64,000 nt of DNA from Actinopolyspora biskrensis (GTDB taxonomy: Bacteria > Actinomycetota > Actinomycetes > Mycobacteriales > Pseudonocardiaceae), in NCBI RefSeq assembly GCF_013408175.1, contig NZ_JACBYW010000012.1:1-64000 (forward strand), read 5' to 3'. The notes under the pieces are model-generated. The model saw only the letters and a list, made by a program, of their open reading frames with translations. It was not told where the DNA came from and did not search any database. The translations under genes and the position numbers were made by a program. This document shows, in pieces, positions 1-8,513 of the stretch; position 1 is the first letter of the stretch; each line of letters starts with the position of its first letter.

Positions 1-1
1 G

Positions 2-82
2 GAAACCCGCGACGACATGCACCAAGCCCTCCTCCAACTCGCCCACTGCATGATCCTCGCCCGCAAACACCCCGCATTCTGA
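2..82 (+). CDS. Partial ORF, probable C-terminus of a transposase
   Basis: An open frame enters from the left edge and ends at a TGA at 80-82, giving 26 residues that begin ETRDDMHQALLQLAH. Pattern and position (acidic pair, then a Leu/Ala-rich helix with Cys, then a short basic tail) resemble the end of IS5-type DDE transposases of actinomycetes, which commonly finish RRDDIHxAxLxLAC. The call rests on this short tail alone and the rest of the gene lies outside the window. If right, it marks a mobile element or its remnant just upstream of asnB, at a point where conserved gene order breaks. Confidence 0.4.
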   Translation, partial: ETRDDMHQALLQLAHCMILARKHPAF

Positions 83-123
83 AAGCACCCCTAAGGAAAT
101 ATTCCCTGCGGACGGAGCGCACC

Positions 124-1962
124 ATGTGCGGTATCTGCGGCTGGGTGGACTTCCGGGGCCACCTGGACCAACAACGCGAAACCCTCGACGCCATGTGCGA
201 GACCATGGCCTGCCGGGGCCCCGACGCCGGGGGAACGAGCTTCCACCGCAATGCGGCCCTGGCACACCGCAGGCTGGCGATCATCGACCTCCCCGGGGGG
301 AACCAGCCCATGACCACCGAGACCCCCGACGGGAAGGTCTCCCTGGTCTACAGCGGCGAAACCTACAACTTCACCGAGCTGCGCAGCGAGCTGCGCACCC
401 GTGGACACCGCTTCGACACCGACAGCGACACCGAAGTGGTGCTGAACGGCTACCTCGAATGGGGCGAGGGCGTGGCCGAGCGGCTCAACGGCATGTACGC
501 CTTCGCCATCTGGGACGCGAGGTCGGACAAGCTCGTCCTGATCAGGGACAGAATGGGCATCAAACCGCTGTACTACTACCCGACCGAGCACGGCGTGCTG
601 TTCGGCTCCGAACCGAAGGCCATACTGGCCAACCCGCTGGCCGAGAAGGTCGTCGGCACCGACGGTCTGCGCGAGATGTTCGCCATGACCAAGAAACCGG
701 GGCACGCGGTCTGGTCGGGCATGGCCGAGGTGGAGCCGGGTACCGTGCTGACCGTCGACCGCGACGGCACACACCAGCACACCTACTGGAAGCTCGAGGC
801 CCGGGAGCACACCGCCGACGCGGCGGAGACCAGCGAGCACGTTCGCGAGCTGCTCGACGACATCGTCGCCCGCCAGCTGATCTCGGACGTCCCGCGCTGT
901 GTGCTGTTGTCCGGAGGACTCGATTCGAGTGTCATAACCGCGCTCGCGGCCAAGCAGCTCGAGTCGTCCGGAGAGCGGGTTCGCAGCTTCGCGGTGGACT
1001 TCCTGGGACAGACCGAGAACTTCGTCGCCGACTCGCTGCGGGACACACCCGACGGTCCCTACGTGCACGACGTCGCCCAGCACGTGGACTCGCAGCATCG
1101 GGACATCGTGCTGGATCCCCGGACACTGGCCGATCCGGCCGTACGGCGCGCGGCGGTCGGCGCACGGGACATCCCGCTCGGCCTGGGCGACATGGACAAC
1201 TCGCTGTACCTGTTGTTCAAGTCCATTCGTGAGCACTCCACGGTCGCCCTGTCCGGCGAGTCGGCGGACGAGATCTTCGGGGGCTACAAGTGGTTCTTCG
1301 ACCAGCGGGCCCGCGAGGCGGACACCTTCCCGTGGCTGGCCGCGCTCGGAGAGGAGCACCCCGGCGGGGAGAGCGTGCTGGACCCCTCCCTGGCCAAGAC
1401 TCTCGACCTGCCCGAGTACGTCGACGCGGAGTACCGGAACGCCGTGCGCGACCTCCCGGAGCTCGCCGGGGAGAGCTCGTTCGAACGCAAGATGCGCGAG
1501 ATGAACCACCTGCACCTGACCCGGTTCGTCCGCATGCTCCTGGACCGCAAGGACCGGATGAGCATGGCCGTGGGACTCGAGGTCCGCGTGCCGTTCTGCG
1601 ACCACCGGCTGGTGGAGTACGTGTTCAACGCGCCCTGGTCACTCAAGACCCACGACGGCAGGGAGAAGAGCCTGCTGCGGCGGGCCACGTCCGACGTGCT
1701 GCCGCGCTCGGTTTCCGAAAGGGTGAAGAGTCCCTACCCGTCCACCCAGGACCCGAACTACGCGGCCGAACTGCAACGCCAGTCCAAGGAGCTGCTCACC
1801 GCGAACGACCCCGCGGTCGACCTGCTCAACGGGGATTGGCTCAGGAAGGTCGTGGATCAGCCGGCCGAACAGGTGGACACGAACATGCGCAACTCGCTCG
1901 AACGCCTGCTGGACGTCTCGATCTGGATGCAGCAGCACAACCCGACGATCAAGGTCCAGTAG
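124..1962 (+). CDS. asnB: Asparagine synthetase B, glutamine-hydrolysing
   Basis: Cytoplasmic enzyme that amidates aspartate to asparagine with glutamine and ATP. The N-terminal Ntn amidotransferase domain (about 1-200) starts Met-Cys-Gly, so Cys2 is the expected nucleophile. The C-terminal synthetase domain carries the PP-loop SGGLDSS at 263-269 and, further on, GESADEIFGG. At 612 aa it has the usual length. The ATG follows GGAG by 6 nt. Odd point: the amidotransferase segment usually read NGEIYN is SGETYN at 77-82, so the Asn that helps form the oxyanion hole in E. coli AsnB is Ser here. It is convergent with mutM and follows a transposase-like fragment. No peptide or glycan cluster is visible to suggest a specialised substrate, so a housekeeping role is likeliest. 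Confidence 0.93.
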   Translation: MCGICGWVDFRGHLDQQRETLDAMCETMACRGPDAGGTSFHRNAALAHRRLAIIDLPGGNQPMTTETPDGKVSLVYSGETYNFTELRSELRTRGHRFDTDSDTEVVLNGYLEWGEGVAERLNGMYAFAIWDARSDKLVLIRDRMGIKPLYYYPTEHGVLFGSEPKAILANPLAEKVVGTDGLREMFAMTKKPGHAVWSGMAEVEPGTVLTVDRDGTHQHTYWKLEAREHTADAAETSEHVRELLDDIVARQLISDVPRCVLLSGGLDSSVITALAAKQLESSGERVRSFAVDFLGQTENFVADSLRDTPDGPYVHDVAQHVDSQHRDIVLDPRTLADPAVRRAAVGARDIPLGLGDMDNSLYLLFKSIREHSTVALSGESADEIFGGYKWFFDQRAREADTFPWLAALGEEHPGGESVLDPSLAKTLDLPEYVDAEYRNAVRDLPELAGESSFERKMREMNHLHLTRFVRMLLDRKDRMSMAVGLEVRVPFCDHRLVEYVFNAPWSLKTHDGREKSLLRRATSDVLPRSVSERVKSPYPSTQDPNYAAELQRQSKELLTANDPAVDLLNGDWLRKVVDQPAEQVDTNMRNSLERLLDVSIWMQQHNPTIKVQ

Positions 1963-1973
1963 CACTTCGCCCT

Positions 1974-2017
1974 CCCGGCGGCGGGCCCGGCTCCGAGGGG
2001 TCGGGCCCGCCGCCGGG
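1974..2017. terminator. Bidirectional terminator between asnB and mutM
   Basis: Perfect 16-bp inverted repeat (arms 1974-1989 and 2002-2017, 12-nt loop) made only of G and C, lying in the 62-bp gap between two convergent genes. There is no T tract, as is usual for GC-rich actinomycetes. Confidence 0.8.
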
Positions 2018-2024
2018 TCCCGTC

Positions 2025-2939
2025 TCACCAGTGCGGTGCGGCGGGAAGGGGCTGGCAACCGGGGCAGGAGTACGCCGAACGCTTCATGAACACGTCCCTG
2101 CGAATCGCGGCACCACAGCGCGAACAGGGTGAACCGGTTCGTCCGTACACCGCCAACGAACGACCGAAGTAGCCGGACCGCCCGTTGACGTTCACGTAGA
2201 GCGCGTCGAAGGAGGTTCCGCCCGCGTCGAGGGCGTCCCGCATGACCTCGCCGACGGCCTCCAGCAGGGCACTCCCGTCCTCACGAGCGAGTTTCCCCGT
2301 GGACTGTGCCCAGTGCAGCCCGGCCCGCCAGAGCGCCTCGTCCGCGTAGATGTTGCCGACCCCGGAAACCAGGCTCTGGTCGAGCAGCGCCCGCTTGATC
2401 CCGGTCCTGCGGGAGCGTATGAGCTCGACCACGGCGTCCCTGTCGAACGCGGGTTCCATGGGGTCGGCGGCTATGTGCCCGATGGGGTCGGGAACGAGGG
2501 CTCCGCTGGACCGCACGAGATCGGTGAGGCTCAAACCGCCGAAAGTGCGCTGATCGACGAAGCGGAGCTCGGGGCCGCCGTCGTCGAATACGAATCTGAC
2601 TCGCAGGTGTTTCTCGTCCGGCGCCGAGGGAGGCTGCACCAGCAACTGGCCGCTCATCCCGAGATGCGCGAGCACCGCCTGTTCCGAACGGGCCGACTCA
2701 CCCTCGGGGCGGGAGACCTCCGTGGAACGCGCTTCCCCCAGGTCCAACCACAGGTACTTCCCCCGCCTGCGGACGTCCAGGAACACGCGCCCGCTCAACT
2801 CGGACTCGAAGTGCTCCGCTCCGCGATCGTGCTTGCGCACGGCACGCGGATGCAGCACTTCGACCTTCGAGAGAGCACGGCCACGCACGTACTCGACCAG
2901 ACCGCTACGGATTACCTCGACTTCGGGTAGTTCGGGCAC
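2025..2939 (-). CDS. mutM: Formamidopyrimidine-DNA glycosylase (Fpg/MutM)
   Basis: Base-excision repair enzyme that removes 8-oxoguanine and formamidopyrimidines and nicks the abasic site. I start it at the GTG at 2939 because the mature protein must begin with the catalytic proline: the sequence reads V-PELPEVE, whereas the open frame extends six codons further upstream. Seen: the PELPEVE N-terminus, the HLGMSGQL segment, a helix-two-turn-helix region with [10 protein letters not shown], and a C-terminal zinc finger with two Cys pairs (CSRC and CPGC). 304 aa, normal for the family. It is the last gene of the minus-strand run DUF177-rpmF-rnc-mutM, 54 nt after rnc, an arrangement common in actinobacteria. 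Confidence 0.96.
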   Translation of the reverse strand: MPELPEVEVIRSGLVEYVRGRALSKVEVLHPRAVRKHDRGAEHFESELSGRVFLDVRRRGKYLWLDLGEARSTEVSRPEGESARSEQAVLAHLGMSGQLLVQPPSAPDEKHLRVRFVFDDGGPELRFVDQRTFGGLSLTDLVRSSGALVPDPIGHIAADPMEPAFDRDAVVELIRSRRTGIKRALLDQSLVSGVGNIYADEALWRAGLHWAQSTGKLAREDGSALLEAVGEVMRDALDAGGTSFDALYVNVNGRSGYFGRSLAVYGRTGSPCSRCGAAIRRDVFMKRSAYSCPGCQPLPAAPHW

Positions 2940-2993
2940 CCGACCATCCTCGAACACGCCTCGCGGAACACGTGCACGGGGCCACCCGTGGAG

Positions 2994-3758
2994 TCACTCC
3001 TCGGAAGTGGAGCCACCCGAATCCGCGGAACCACTGTTGAGCTGTTCGGAAAGGGCCCGCCAAGCCGTCTGCGCGGCCTTCTGCTCCGCGTCCTTCTTCG
3101 TACCGCCGTCCCCCTGGCCGAAGACCTCACCGTTGATGACGGCGTAGGCGCTGAACTCCTTGCGGTGATCCGGGCCCTGTTCCTCGACACGGTAGTCGGG
3201 AACCCCGAGACCGGCCGAGGCGGTCAGTTCCTGCAGACTCGTCTTCCAGTCGAGGCCCGCACCGAGCATCGGAGCCTCGGTGAGCAACGAATCGAACAGC
3301 CGGTGAATCACCCGGCTGGCCGTTTCCACTCCGTGCTGCAGATAAACAGCACCGAGAACGGCCTCGAGCGAGTCGGCCAGGATGCTGGCCTTGTCCCGAC
3401 CTCCGGTCAGTTCCTCCCCGCGTCCGAGCAACAAGTACTGGCCGAGTCCGCCCTCGCCCAGTTCACGAGCCACTCCGGCGAGAGCGTGCATGTTGACCAC
3501 GCTCGCCCGCAGCTTCGCGAGCTGCCCTTCCGGCAGGTCCGGATGATCCCGGTAGAGACGATCGGTAACGACCAGCCCGAGCACGGCGTCACCGAGGAAC
3601 TCCAGCCGCTCGTTGGGTTCGAGGCCACCGTTCTCGTACGCGTACGAGCGGTGCGTCAGAGCAAGCGTGAGCATCTCGGCGTCGAAGTCGACGCCGAGTG
3701 CCTCAACCAACGAAGACCGGTCCGACGTGCGGCCTCGGGACTGCTGCTTTCCCCCCAC
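2994..3758 (-). CDS. rnc: Ribonuclease III
   Basis: Double-strand-specific endoribonuclease that processes rRNA precursors and structured mRNAs. The catalytic signature [10 protein letters not shown] lies at 49-58, and a second conserved acidic stretch (DSLEAVLGA) follows near 125-135. The C-terminal double-stranded-RNA-binding domain occupies about 180-245 and contains [12 protein letters not shown]. 254 aa, normal length, GTG start. It lies 12 nt downstream of rpmF and 54 nt upstream of mutM, so these are probably one transcript. Confidence 0.96.
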   Translation of the reverse strand: MGGKQQSRGRTSDRSSLVEALGVDFDAEMLTLALTHRSYAYENGGLEPNERLEFLGDAVLGLVVTDRLYRDHPDLPEGQLAKLRASVVNMHALAGVARELGEGGLGQYLLLGRGEELTGGRDKASILADSLEAVLGAVYLQHGVETASRVIHRLFDSLLTEAPMLGAGLDWKTSLQELTASAGLGVPDYRVEEQGPDHRKEFSAYAVINGEVFGQGDGGTKKDAEQKAAQTAWRALSEQLNSGSADSGGSTSEE

Positions 3759-3770
3759 GGCCGACGCCTA

Positions 3771-3953
3771 TCAGGCAGGGCTGACGATCTGACGACCGCC
3801 GTACTGTCCGCAAGAGGGGCAGACCACGTGCGGCGGCTTCTTCTCACTGCAAGCCCGGTTGGGGCACGCCACCAGTGTCGGCGCGGACGCCTTCCACTGC
3901 GAACGACGCGTACGGGTGTTCGACCGGGAAACCTTGTGCTTGGGGACAGCCAC
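3771..3953 (-). CDS. rpmF: 50S ribosomal protein L32
   Basis: Small large-subunit ribosomal protein of 60 aa. The basic N-terminus MAVPKHKVSRSNTRTRR is characteristic. Four cysteines in two pairs (C-x4-C and CPSC) form the zinc ribbon, so this is the zinc-containing paralogue type. GTG start. It begins 2 nt after the DUF177 gene, the classic bacterial yceD-rpmF pairing, and is followed closely by rnc. Confidence 0.96.
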   Translation of the reverse strand: MAVPKHKVSRSNTRTRRSQWKASAPTLVACPNRACSEKKPPHVVCPSCGQYGGRQIVSPA

Positions 3954-3955
3954 GA

Positions 3956-4531
3956 CTACTTCTCCTCCTCGGTCCCACCGAACCGCTCACGCAACGCGGC
4001 CCAGCGAGGGTCAATCGTCTCATGATGGTGCTCCGGGTCGAGCTCGACCCACTTGGCACCGCATCCGGGACACAGCCCCGGACAATCCGGCGAGCACAGC
4101 GGAGCGGTGGACAACGACGTCAGCACCGTATCCCGAACCACCGGTTCGAGATCGATCAGATCACCGGAAACACGGCTGACCTCGTCCTCATCGGTGCTGC
4201 TGTCGGTAGCGCTGTCCGGATAGGCGAACAACTCCCGAAACTCGACGTCGGCCTCCTCGGAAACCGGGTCGAGACACCGCGCGCACTCACCGCTGGCTTT
4301 CACCCTGACGGTACCGGATACCAGCACACCCTCGACCACTGCCTCCAGCAGCAGATCGAGTTCGAGTGGCTCACCCTCGGGCACCCGGATCATATCGAGA
4401 CCGAAACCGGCGGGAGCCGGAGGGTGGAGGGTGTAGCTGCGGCTGCTGCCCGGACTACGACCGAACTCGCGAGTATCGATCACCCAGGGGCTGTCCCCGG
4501 AAGGCTGCGCAACTTCTTGTTTCTGAGACAT
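3956..4531 (-). CDS. DUF177 (YceD-family) protein
   Basis: Member of the DUF177/YceD family, which in bacteria is almost always encoded just before rpmF and in plants is linked to 23S rRNA maturation; the molecular function is not settled. Seen: the core beginning near PWVIDTREFGR, a first Cys pair GECARCLD, and a second cysteine-rich segment C-x3-C-x3-C-x2-C near residues 150-160 that could bind zinc. The C-terminus is acidic and ends EEEK. I chose ATG at 4531 (191 aa); an in-frame GTG at 4573 would add 14 residues and neither has a convincing ribosome site. Homologous to M. tuberculosis Rv2926c by position and sequence type. Confidence 0.9.
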   Translation of the reverse strand: MSQKQEVAQPSGDSPWVIDTREFGRSPGSSRSYTLHPPAPAGFGLDMIRVPEGEPLELDLLLEAVVEGVLVSGTVRVKASGECARCLDPVSEEADVEFRELFAYPDSATDSSTDEDEVSRVSGDLIDLEPVVRDTVLTSLSTAPLCSPDCPGLCPGCGAKWVELDPEHHHETIDPRWAALRERFGGTEEEK

Positions 4532-4748
4532 CTGTGGTTTCGGCTCGGCATTCCACGGTTGACGGGCCTGCACACCCGACCGGAAGGTTCACGCCACCGG
4601 CCGCCCGCCGCAACGGACCCCGACGAACGAACGGCAGCGCATCACGTGATCGTACTTCGCGGCTCTGGCGCGCCGACGAGTACGGAACCAGGCAGGCCAC
4701 CCTCTCCAGGCTACGCGACCACCGGAACGAGGACGAAACCGCGCCGAG

Positions 4749-4788
4749 GAGCCCCGCCCCTCGGAGCGGAACCGCGCGGCCGGGGCTC
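4749..4788 (-). terminator. Putative terminator after sepIVA
   Basis: Inverted repeat GAGCCCCG/CGGGGCTC (arms 4749-4756 and 4781-4788, 24-nt loop) that starts directly at the sepIVA stop codon. The loop is long and there is no T tract, so support is moderate. Confidence 0.45.
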
Positions 4789-5532
4789 TCAGTGCTCGCC
4801 CGCGGGCGAACCGTTCTCCGAGGGCTGCCACTCCTCGTAGTCGAACGGCGCGCTGATGGGGCGACGCAGCTGCTGCCTGCCCTTCCCCACGGTACGCAGC
4901 GTCCGACCGAGCAACTCCTCGAAATCGGCCAACCGCGAGTCGACGTAGGCGTCGCAGTCACCGCGCAAACGCTCCGCCTCCTCCTTGGCCTCCTCGACCA
5001 GACGCCTGGCCTCGTGCTGGGACTGCTGCACCACCTCGGTCTCGGAAACCAACCGCGCCTGCTCCGAACGCCCCTCGTGGAGCGACTGGTCGTAGGCGGC
5101 ACGCCCCGCCTGGACCATTCGGTCGGACTCGGACTGCGCTCTGGCCACGTACTCCTCGTACTCACGCCGCGCGTTGTTGATGGTCTGCTCGGCCTCGGAA
5201 CGAGCCTGCGCGATGATCTCGTCGGCACGCTCCCGCGCGTCGGCGAGCATCTTCTCCGCCTCGGCACGCGCCTCGGAGGAGGTCTTGTCGGCCTCCGAAC
5301 GCGCGCTGCTCAAACTCTGATCGGCCTCTGTCTTGGCCTTGTTGACCAGTTCGTCCCGGTGATCGAGCACGTCCTGAGCATCGTCGAGCTCGGAGGGGTA
5401 CGAATCCCGCACCTCGTCGAGCAGCTCCAGGACGTCGCCACGCGGCACGACGCATCCAGAGGTCATCGGAACACTTCGCGCTTCCTCAACGATCGTGACG
5501 AGCTCGTCGAGCGCCTCGAACACCCGGTACAC
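4789..5532 (-). CDS. sepIVA: SepIVA-like DivIVA-domain coiled-coil septation protein
   Basis: 247-residue, strongly charged protein with an N-terminal DivIVA-like segment (about 1-50: MYRVFEALDELVTIVEEARS, then a Gly-Cys-containing turn) followed by a long heptad-rich coiled coil from about 55 to 205 made of Ala/Glu/Arg/Ser repeats such as ARSEADKTSSEARAEAEKML. The C-terminus is short and probably disordered. By sequence type and by its place next to the DUF177/rnc block it corresponds to M. tuberculosis Rv2927c (SepIVA), an essential divisome and cell-envelope regulator in mycobacteria. GTG start, preceded by a good GGGAGA ribosome site. No enzymatic motif. Confidence 0.87.
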   Translation of the reverse strand: MYRVFEALDELVTIVEEARSVPMTSGCVVPRGDVLELLDEVRDSYPSELDDAQDVLDHRDELVNKAKTEADQSLSSARSEADKTSSEARAEAEKMLADARERADEIIAQARSEAEQTINNARREYEEYVARAQSESDRMVQAGRAAYDQSLHEGRSEQARLVSETEVVQQSQHEARRLVEEAKEEAERLRGDCDAYVDSRLADFEELLGRTLRTVGKGRQQLRRPISAPFDYEEWQPSENGSPAGEH

Positions 5533-5832
5533 GTCGATCTCCCTGCAGTTGTGTTCACCCGAAGGATACTTGCCCGGCCGGGTCAGCTTCTCAGAGCAAG
5601 CGGCACCTGTCGTGGATCACCCCGGAACCGGGCGTTTCGAACCGGTCACCGCGGGTTCCGACTCGCGATCCAGTCTGCCCGGCTGAGCAGCCGGTACGCG
5701 GGATATGGGACACCGCGTGTCCACGGTCCGCGGGTATCGTCCCCTCCCGGGCCGGAACGCGCCGAAGGCCACGCGCCCGGCCCACGGCATCGCAACTCTC
5801 CCCGATGAGGACCGCTGATCCCGGAGGTCGGC

Positions 5833-6873
5833 TTGTACACCGTGCTGTTCCGCCTGCTGCAGCGCTTCGTCGGCATTCGTTCGTGGGCCACCCCCGCCGT
5901 CGTGATCGTCTTCGTGTTCTTCACGAGCTGGCCGCTGATGGCACTGTTCGAACCCGCCGACAGCGCGCTCGTTCGGCCGGCCAACTACTGGTGGTGGTTC
6001 CTGGTCACCACGTCCACCGTGGGCTACGGGGACTTCTATCCGGAGACCACCGGAGGGCACATCGTCGGCGTGTACGTGATCGTCGGAGGGATCGCGACGT
6101 TGACGACCCTGTTCACGCATCTGGCGACGAAACTGGAAACGGCTAGGGGCAAGCGAATGAGCGGGACCGCCACGCTGCACGTGTCCGGACACGTGCTGAT
6201 GCTGGGATATCACTCGGGGCGCAGTGAACGCATCCTCGACGAACTGCTGGCCGACGGACGTCACTCGGTCGTGCTCGCCGCCTGGGACGAAGTGGACAGG
6301 AACCCCGTGCCGGACCGCGGTATCGGCTTCGTCCGCGGTGACATCAGCACCGACGAAGTGCTGCACCGAGCGGGACTGCAACGAGCCCGTTCGGTCCTCA
6401 TCGACGCCCACGACGACAACGAGGCACTCGCCATAGCCGTCACCGTCGACCACGTCAATCCCGAGCTGGCCCCCGTGGTCGCCCTGCGGGACATGAGCAG
6501 GGCCGAGCACCTGCGCTACGTGAACAGCTCCATCAGGTGCGTCCAGTGGCACACCCCGCAGATGATCACCGAGGAGCTGCTGGACCCCGGGATCACCCAG
6601 GTCTACGCCGAACTCGCCACCCACGGCGGTGGGAACACCTACTCGTGCCGGCTGCCCGACTCGCTCGACAGGGCGACCTACGGCGAGTGCCAGGTCGCCC
6701 TGGGCAGGCGGTACGGCGCGACGGTACTGGCCGTCCGCACCCAGAACGACCTGTTGATCAGCCCGTCGTGGGAAACCCGGCTACCCGCGGGCAGCACGCT
6801 GTACTACATCGCCAGGCAACGGGTCTCCCCGGACAGGATCGCCCGCGCGATCCGCGAGGAGGAGAACGCGTGA
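5833..6873 (+). CDS. Two-helix potassium channel with RCK/TrkA-N domain
   Basis: Membrane K+ channel subunit. TM1 spans about 20-38. The pore helix and selectivity filter TVGYGD follow at 62-67, and TM2 spans about 75-98. A cytoplasmic RCK (TrkA-N-like) domain from about 115 onward contains GHVLMLGYHSGRSERILDEL and a D-x5-RGD element, and regulates gating by nucleotides or Ca2+ in related channels. The C-terminal part (about 260-346) looks like a TrkA-C-type domain. TTG start with GGAGG 8 nt upstream. The gene is alone on the plus strand between sepIVA and the RNase, in a patch that is not part of the conserved core order. A role in ion balance fits a salt-exposed organism; that is inference. 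Confidence 0.9.
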   Translation: MYTVLFRLLQRFVGIRSWATPAVVIVFVFFTSWPLMALFEPADSALVRPANYWWWFLVTTSTVGYGDFYPETTGGHIVGVYVIVGGIATLTTLFTHLATKLETARGKRMSGTATLHVSGHVLMLGYHSGRSERILDELLADGRHSVVLAAWDEVDRNPVPDRGIGFVRGDISTDEVLHRAGLQRARSVLIDAHDDNEALAIAVTVDHVNPELAPVVALRDMSRAEHLRYVNSSIRCVQWHTPQMITEELLDPGITQVYAELATHGGGNTYSCRLPDSLDRATYGECQVALGRRYGATVLAVRTQNDLLISPSWETRLPAGSTLYYIARQRVSPDRIARAIREEENA

Positions 6874-6880
6874 CCGCCCC

Positions 6881-6910
6881 GCTCCCACCGCGGGGAGCGG
6901 CGGTGGGAGC
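6881..6910. terminator. Bidirectional terminator between K+ channel and RNase genes
   Basis: Perfect 11-bp inverted repeat GCTCCCACCGC/GCGGTGGGAGC (arms 6881-6891 and 6900-6910, 8-nt loop) 7 nt after the channel stop codon and 43 nt from the convergent RNase stop. Confidence 0.75.
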
Positions 6911-6953
6911 ACCGTTCCCGCGCGGAGGAACCGGTCGTCGAACGACCCGCTGC

Positions 6954-7397
6954 TCAGGAGTTGATGTCGGTGAGCCGGAAACTCTCGTAGTGGTCGTCGG
7001 TGTAGAAGTACTCGCCCTCGGAGCCGACCACGAAGCGCCGGGCACCCCTGTGATCGACTCCCGGGGTGTCGACGGTGTACTCGTGGTAGTAGCCCTCCGA
7101 GCAGTCGGGCAGAATGCCTTCCCAGTTGTGGAAGACCCCGCCGTCCTCGGGGTACGGGTAGGGCCCTCCCTGCTGGATCAACCGCACGGTGTCGGTCGCC
7201 TCGGGAGGAAGATCGGACAGTGCGACCCGTTCGAAACCGGAGGTGTTGCCGCACTCGGCGGGCAGGGCGGCCGAGCTCCCCACCGAGTGCGACGGGGCGG
7301 GCTCCGCCGAGGCGACCGTGGCGGGAACCAGCAGTCCCAGCACGGCGAACAGACCGGCCAGCAACGCCTTCGGGGTTTTCGCAGTGTGTTCGCGCAT
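6954..7397 (-). CDS. Secreted guanyl-specific ribonuclease (RNase Sa/T1-N1 type)
   Basis: 147-residue exported RNase. A signal peptide occupies about 1-32 (basic N-terminus, Leu/Ala core, ASA-E cleavage-like site). The mature part contains LPPEATDTVRLI, GPYPYPEDGGVF, a catalytic Glu in WEGILP, YYHEYTV, basic residues in HRGARRF, and the catalytic His in DDHYESF, matching Streptomyces RNase Sa closely. The two mature cysteines (in PAEC and PDC) are not at the RNase Sa disulphide positions, where Ala and Ser stand instead, so a different disulphide is expected. I start at ATG 7397 because the signal peptide begins there. No barstar-like inhibitor is visible nearby; an exported enzyme may not need one. 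Confidence 0.9.
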   Translation of the reverse strand: MREHTAKTPKALLAGLFAVLGLLVPATVASAEPAPSHSVGSSAALPAECGNTSGFERVALSDLPPEATDTVRLIQQGGPYPYPEDGGVFHNWEGILPDCSEGYYHEYTVDTPGVDHRGARRFVVGSEGEYFYTDDHYESFRLTDINS

Positions 7398-7505
7398 GAT
7401 CGCCACGTTAAATCCGACACGTGGCCGCGGGCTAGCGTTTCCGTTAATCCCCGGTGGCGAGCTGTTCCACGCTGAGGCAACGGGAACCGCTCCACTGATC
7501 GCCCG

Positions 7506-7851
7506 ATGGACGACGTGGGCGGCGAAGTGAGCTTCCGCCGCGCGACGCCGACCCGAACCAGCTGCTGATCGTCGCGGAGCGGGCGGGGAGATCGTCGGCC
7601 CCCTGCAGCCGAGCCTGATCGCGGGCCTGGCGCACCTCGGCACCGAACGGGCCCGGCTCGAGGCGGTTCGGGTGCGTTCGGACCTGCGCGGCCCGGAGCT
7701 CAGAACGCATGCGCGAACCGGCGATCTCCGCGGCGCGGCAGCGCGGTGCCGGACAGCTCCAGCCGACCTCCGAGCGCGGCCGCGCCGACGCGCACCGCCT
7801 CCACGAGGGACTCGGGTTCAGAGCCGCTCACGCGGGCACGAAGATGCTCCG
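7506..7851 (+). pseudogene. Degraded GNAT-family N-acetyltransferase
   Basis: Pieces of one acetyltransferase appear in order but in three frames. An N-terminal piece MDDVGGEVSFRRATP starts at 7506. A piece DADPNQLLIVAERAG lies near 7547-7588, with about 30-40 residues missing between them. One base then appears lost in a G run at about 7585-7588, after which EIVGPLQPSLIAGL and EAVRVRSDLRG (the acetyl-CoA-binding region) continue in the next frame. A further shift near 7705 leads to ISAARQRGAGQL, RADAHRLHEGLGF and HAGTKML, the usual C-terminal strand of this family. At least two frameshifts and one internal deletion make it non-functional. The last frame lacks a nearby stop and runs into coaD. 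Boundaries are approximate. Confidence 0.75.
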
Positions 7852-7899
7852 GACCGGCTCCTCCCGCCCCTTCGCCGCGCGACGCCGCGGAGGCCGGCC

Positions 7900-8385
7900 T
7901 CACTCGGCCGTTTCGGCCAACCGGTCCAGCAAGCGCCGCTCGATCTTGGGGGGAAGCAGGTTGGACACGTCGCCGCCGTAGGTGGCCACCTCCTTGACCA
8001 GGGAGCTGGCCAGGAAGCTGTACAGCGGGTTGGTCGACATGAAAAGCGTCTCGACTCCCGAGAGCCGCTGGTTCATCTGAGCCATCTGCAACTCGTAGTC
8101 GAAGTCGCTGACGGCGCGCAGTCCCTTGACGATGGCGCCGATACCGTTCGCCTTGCAGTAGTCCACCAGCAGACCGTGCCAGGAATCCACGACCACGTTC
8201 GGCCACGGCTTGCTGACCTCGCGCAGCATCTCGATTCGCTCGTCGACGTCGAACAGGCTCTTCTTGCTCTTGTTCACGAGGACGGCGACGGTCACCTCGT
8301 CGAACAGACCGGCAGCTCGCTCGATTATGTCCAAATGGCCATTGGTGACCGGATCATAAGAGCCTGGACAGACGGCACGCCTCAT
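7900..8385 (-). CDS. coaD: Phosphopantetheine adenylyltransferase
   Basis: Penultimate enzyme of coenzyme A synthesis: adenylates 4-phosphopantetheine to dephospho-CoA. Seen: the N-terminal nucleotidyltransferase motif [18 protein letters not shown], the [19 protein letters not shown] substrate segment, and the C-terminal [15 protein letters not shown] loop. 161 aa from ATG 8385, as usual. An in-frame TTG three codons upstream (8394) has GGAGG about 11 nt before it and cannot be excluded as start. It follows rsmD on the same strand, a near-universal bacterial pairing. Confidence 0.96.
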   Translation of the reverse strand: MRRAVCPGSYDPVTNGHLDIIERAAGLFDEVTVAVLVNKSKKSLFDVDERIEMLREVSKPWPNVVVDSWHGLLVDYCKANGIGAIVKGLRAVSDFDYELQMAQMNQRLSGVETLFMSTNPLYSFLASSLVKEVATYGGDVSNLLPPKIERRLLDRLAETAE

Positions 8386-8513
8386 GAGCGGCAACTTAGC
8401 AGTATCCTCCGGAGGGACTCAGGTCGAGGTGGCGTGATTCACCGCGCCCGCCGGGCAGCATCCCGGTGCCCGGCGGCTCGGGCGAGTGCTCACCTGCGCG
8501 GACGTCGCGGCCT

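Noticed and set aside
124-1962. asnB as a marker of a lasso-peptide or other biosynthetic cluster
   Set aside because: No precursor, protease or ABC transporter gene nearby; the neighbours are mutM and rnc.
7398-7900. Barstar inhibitor gene next to the secreted RNase
   Set aside because: The only protein-like signal here is the broken GNAT acetyltransferase.
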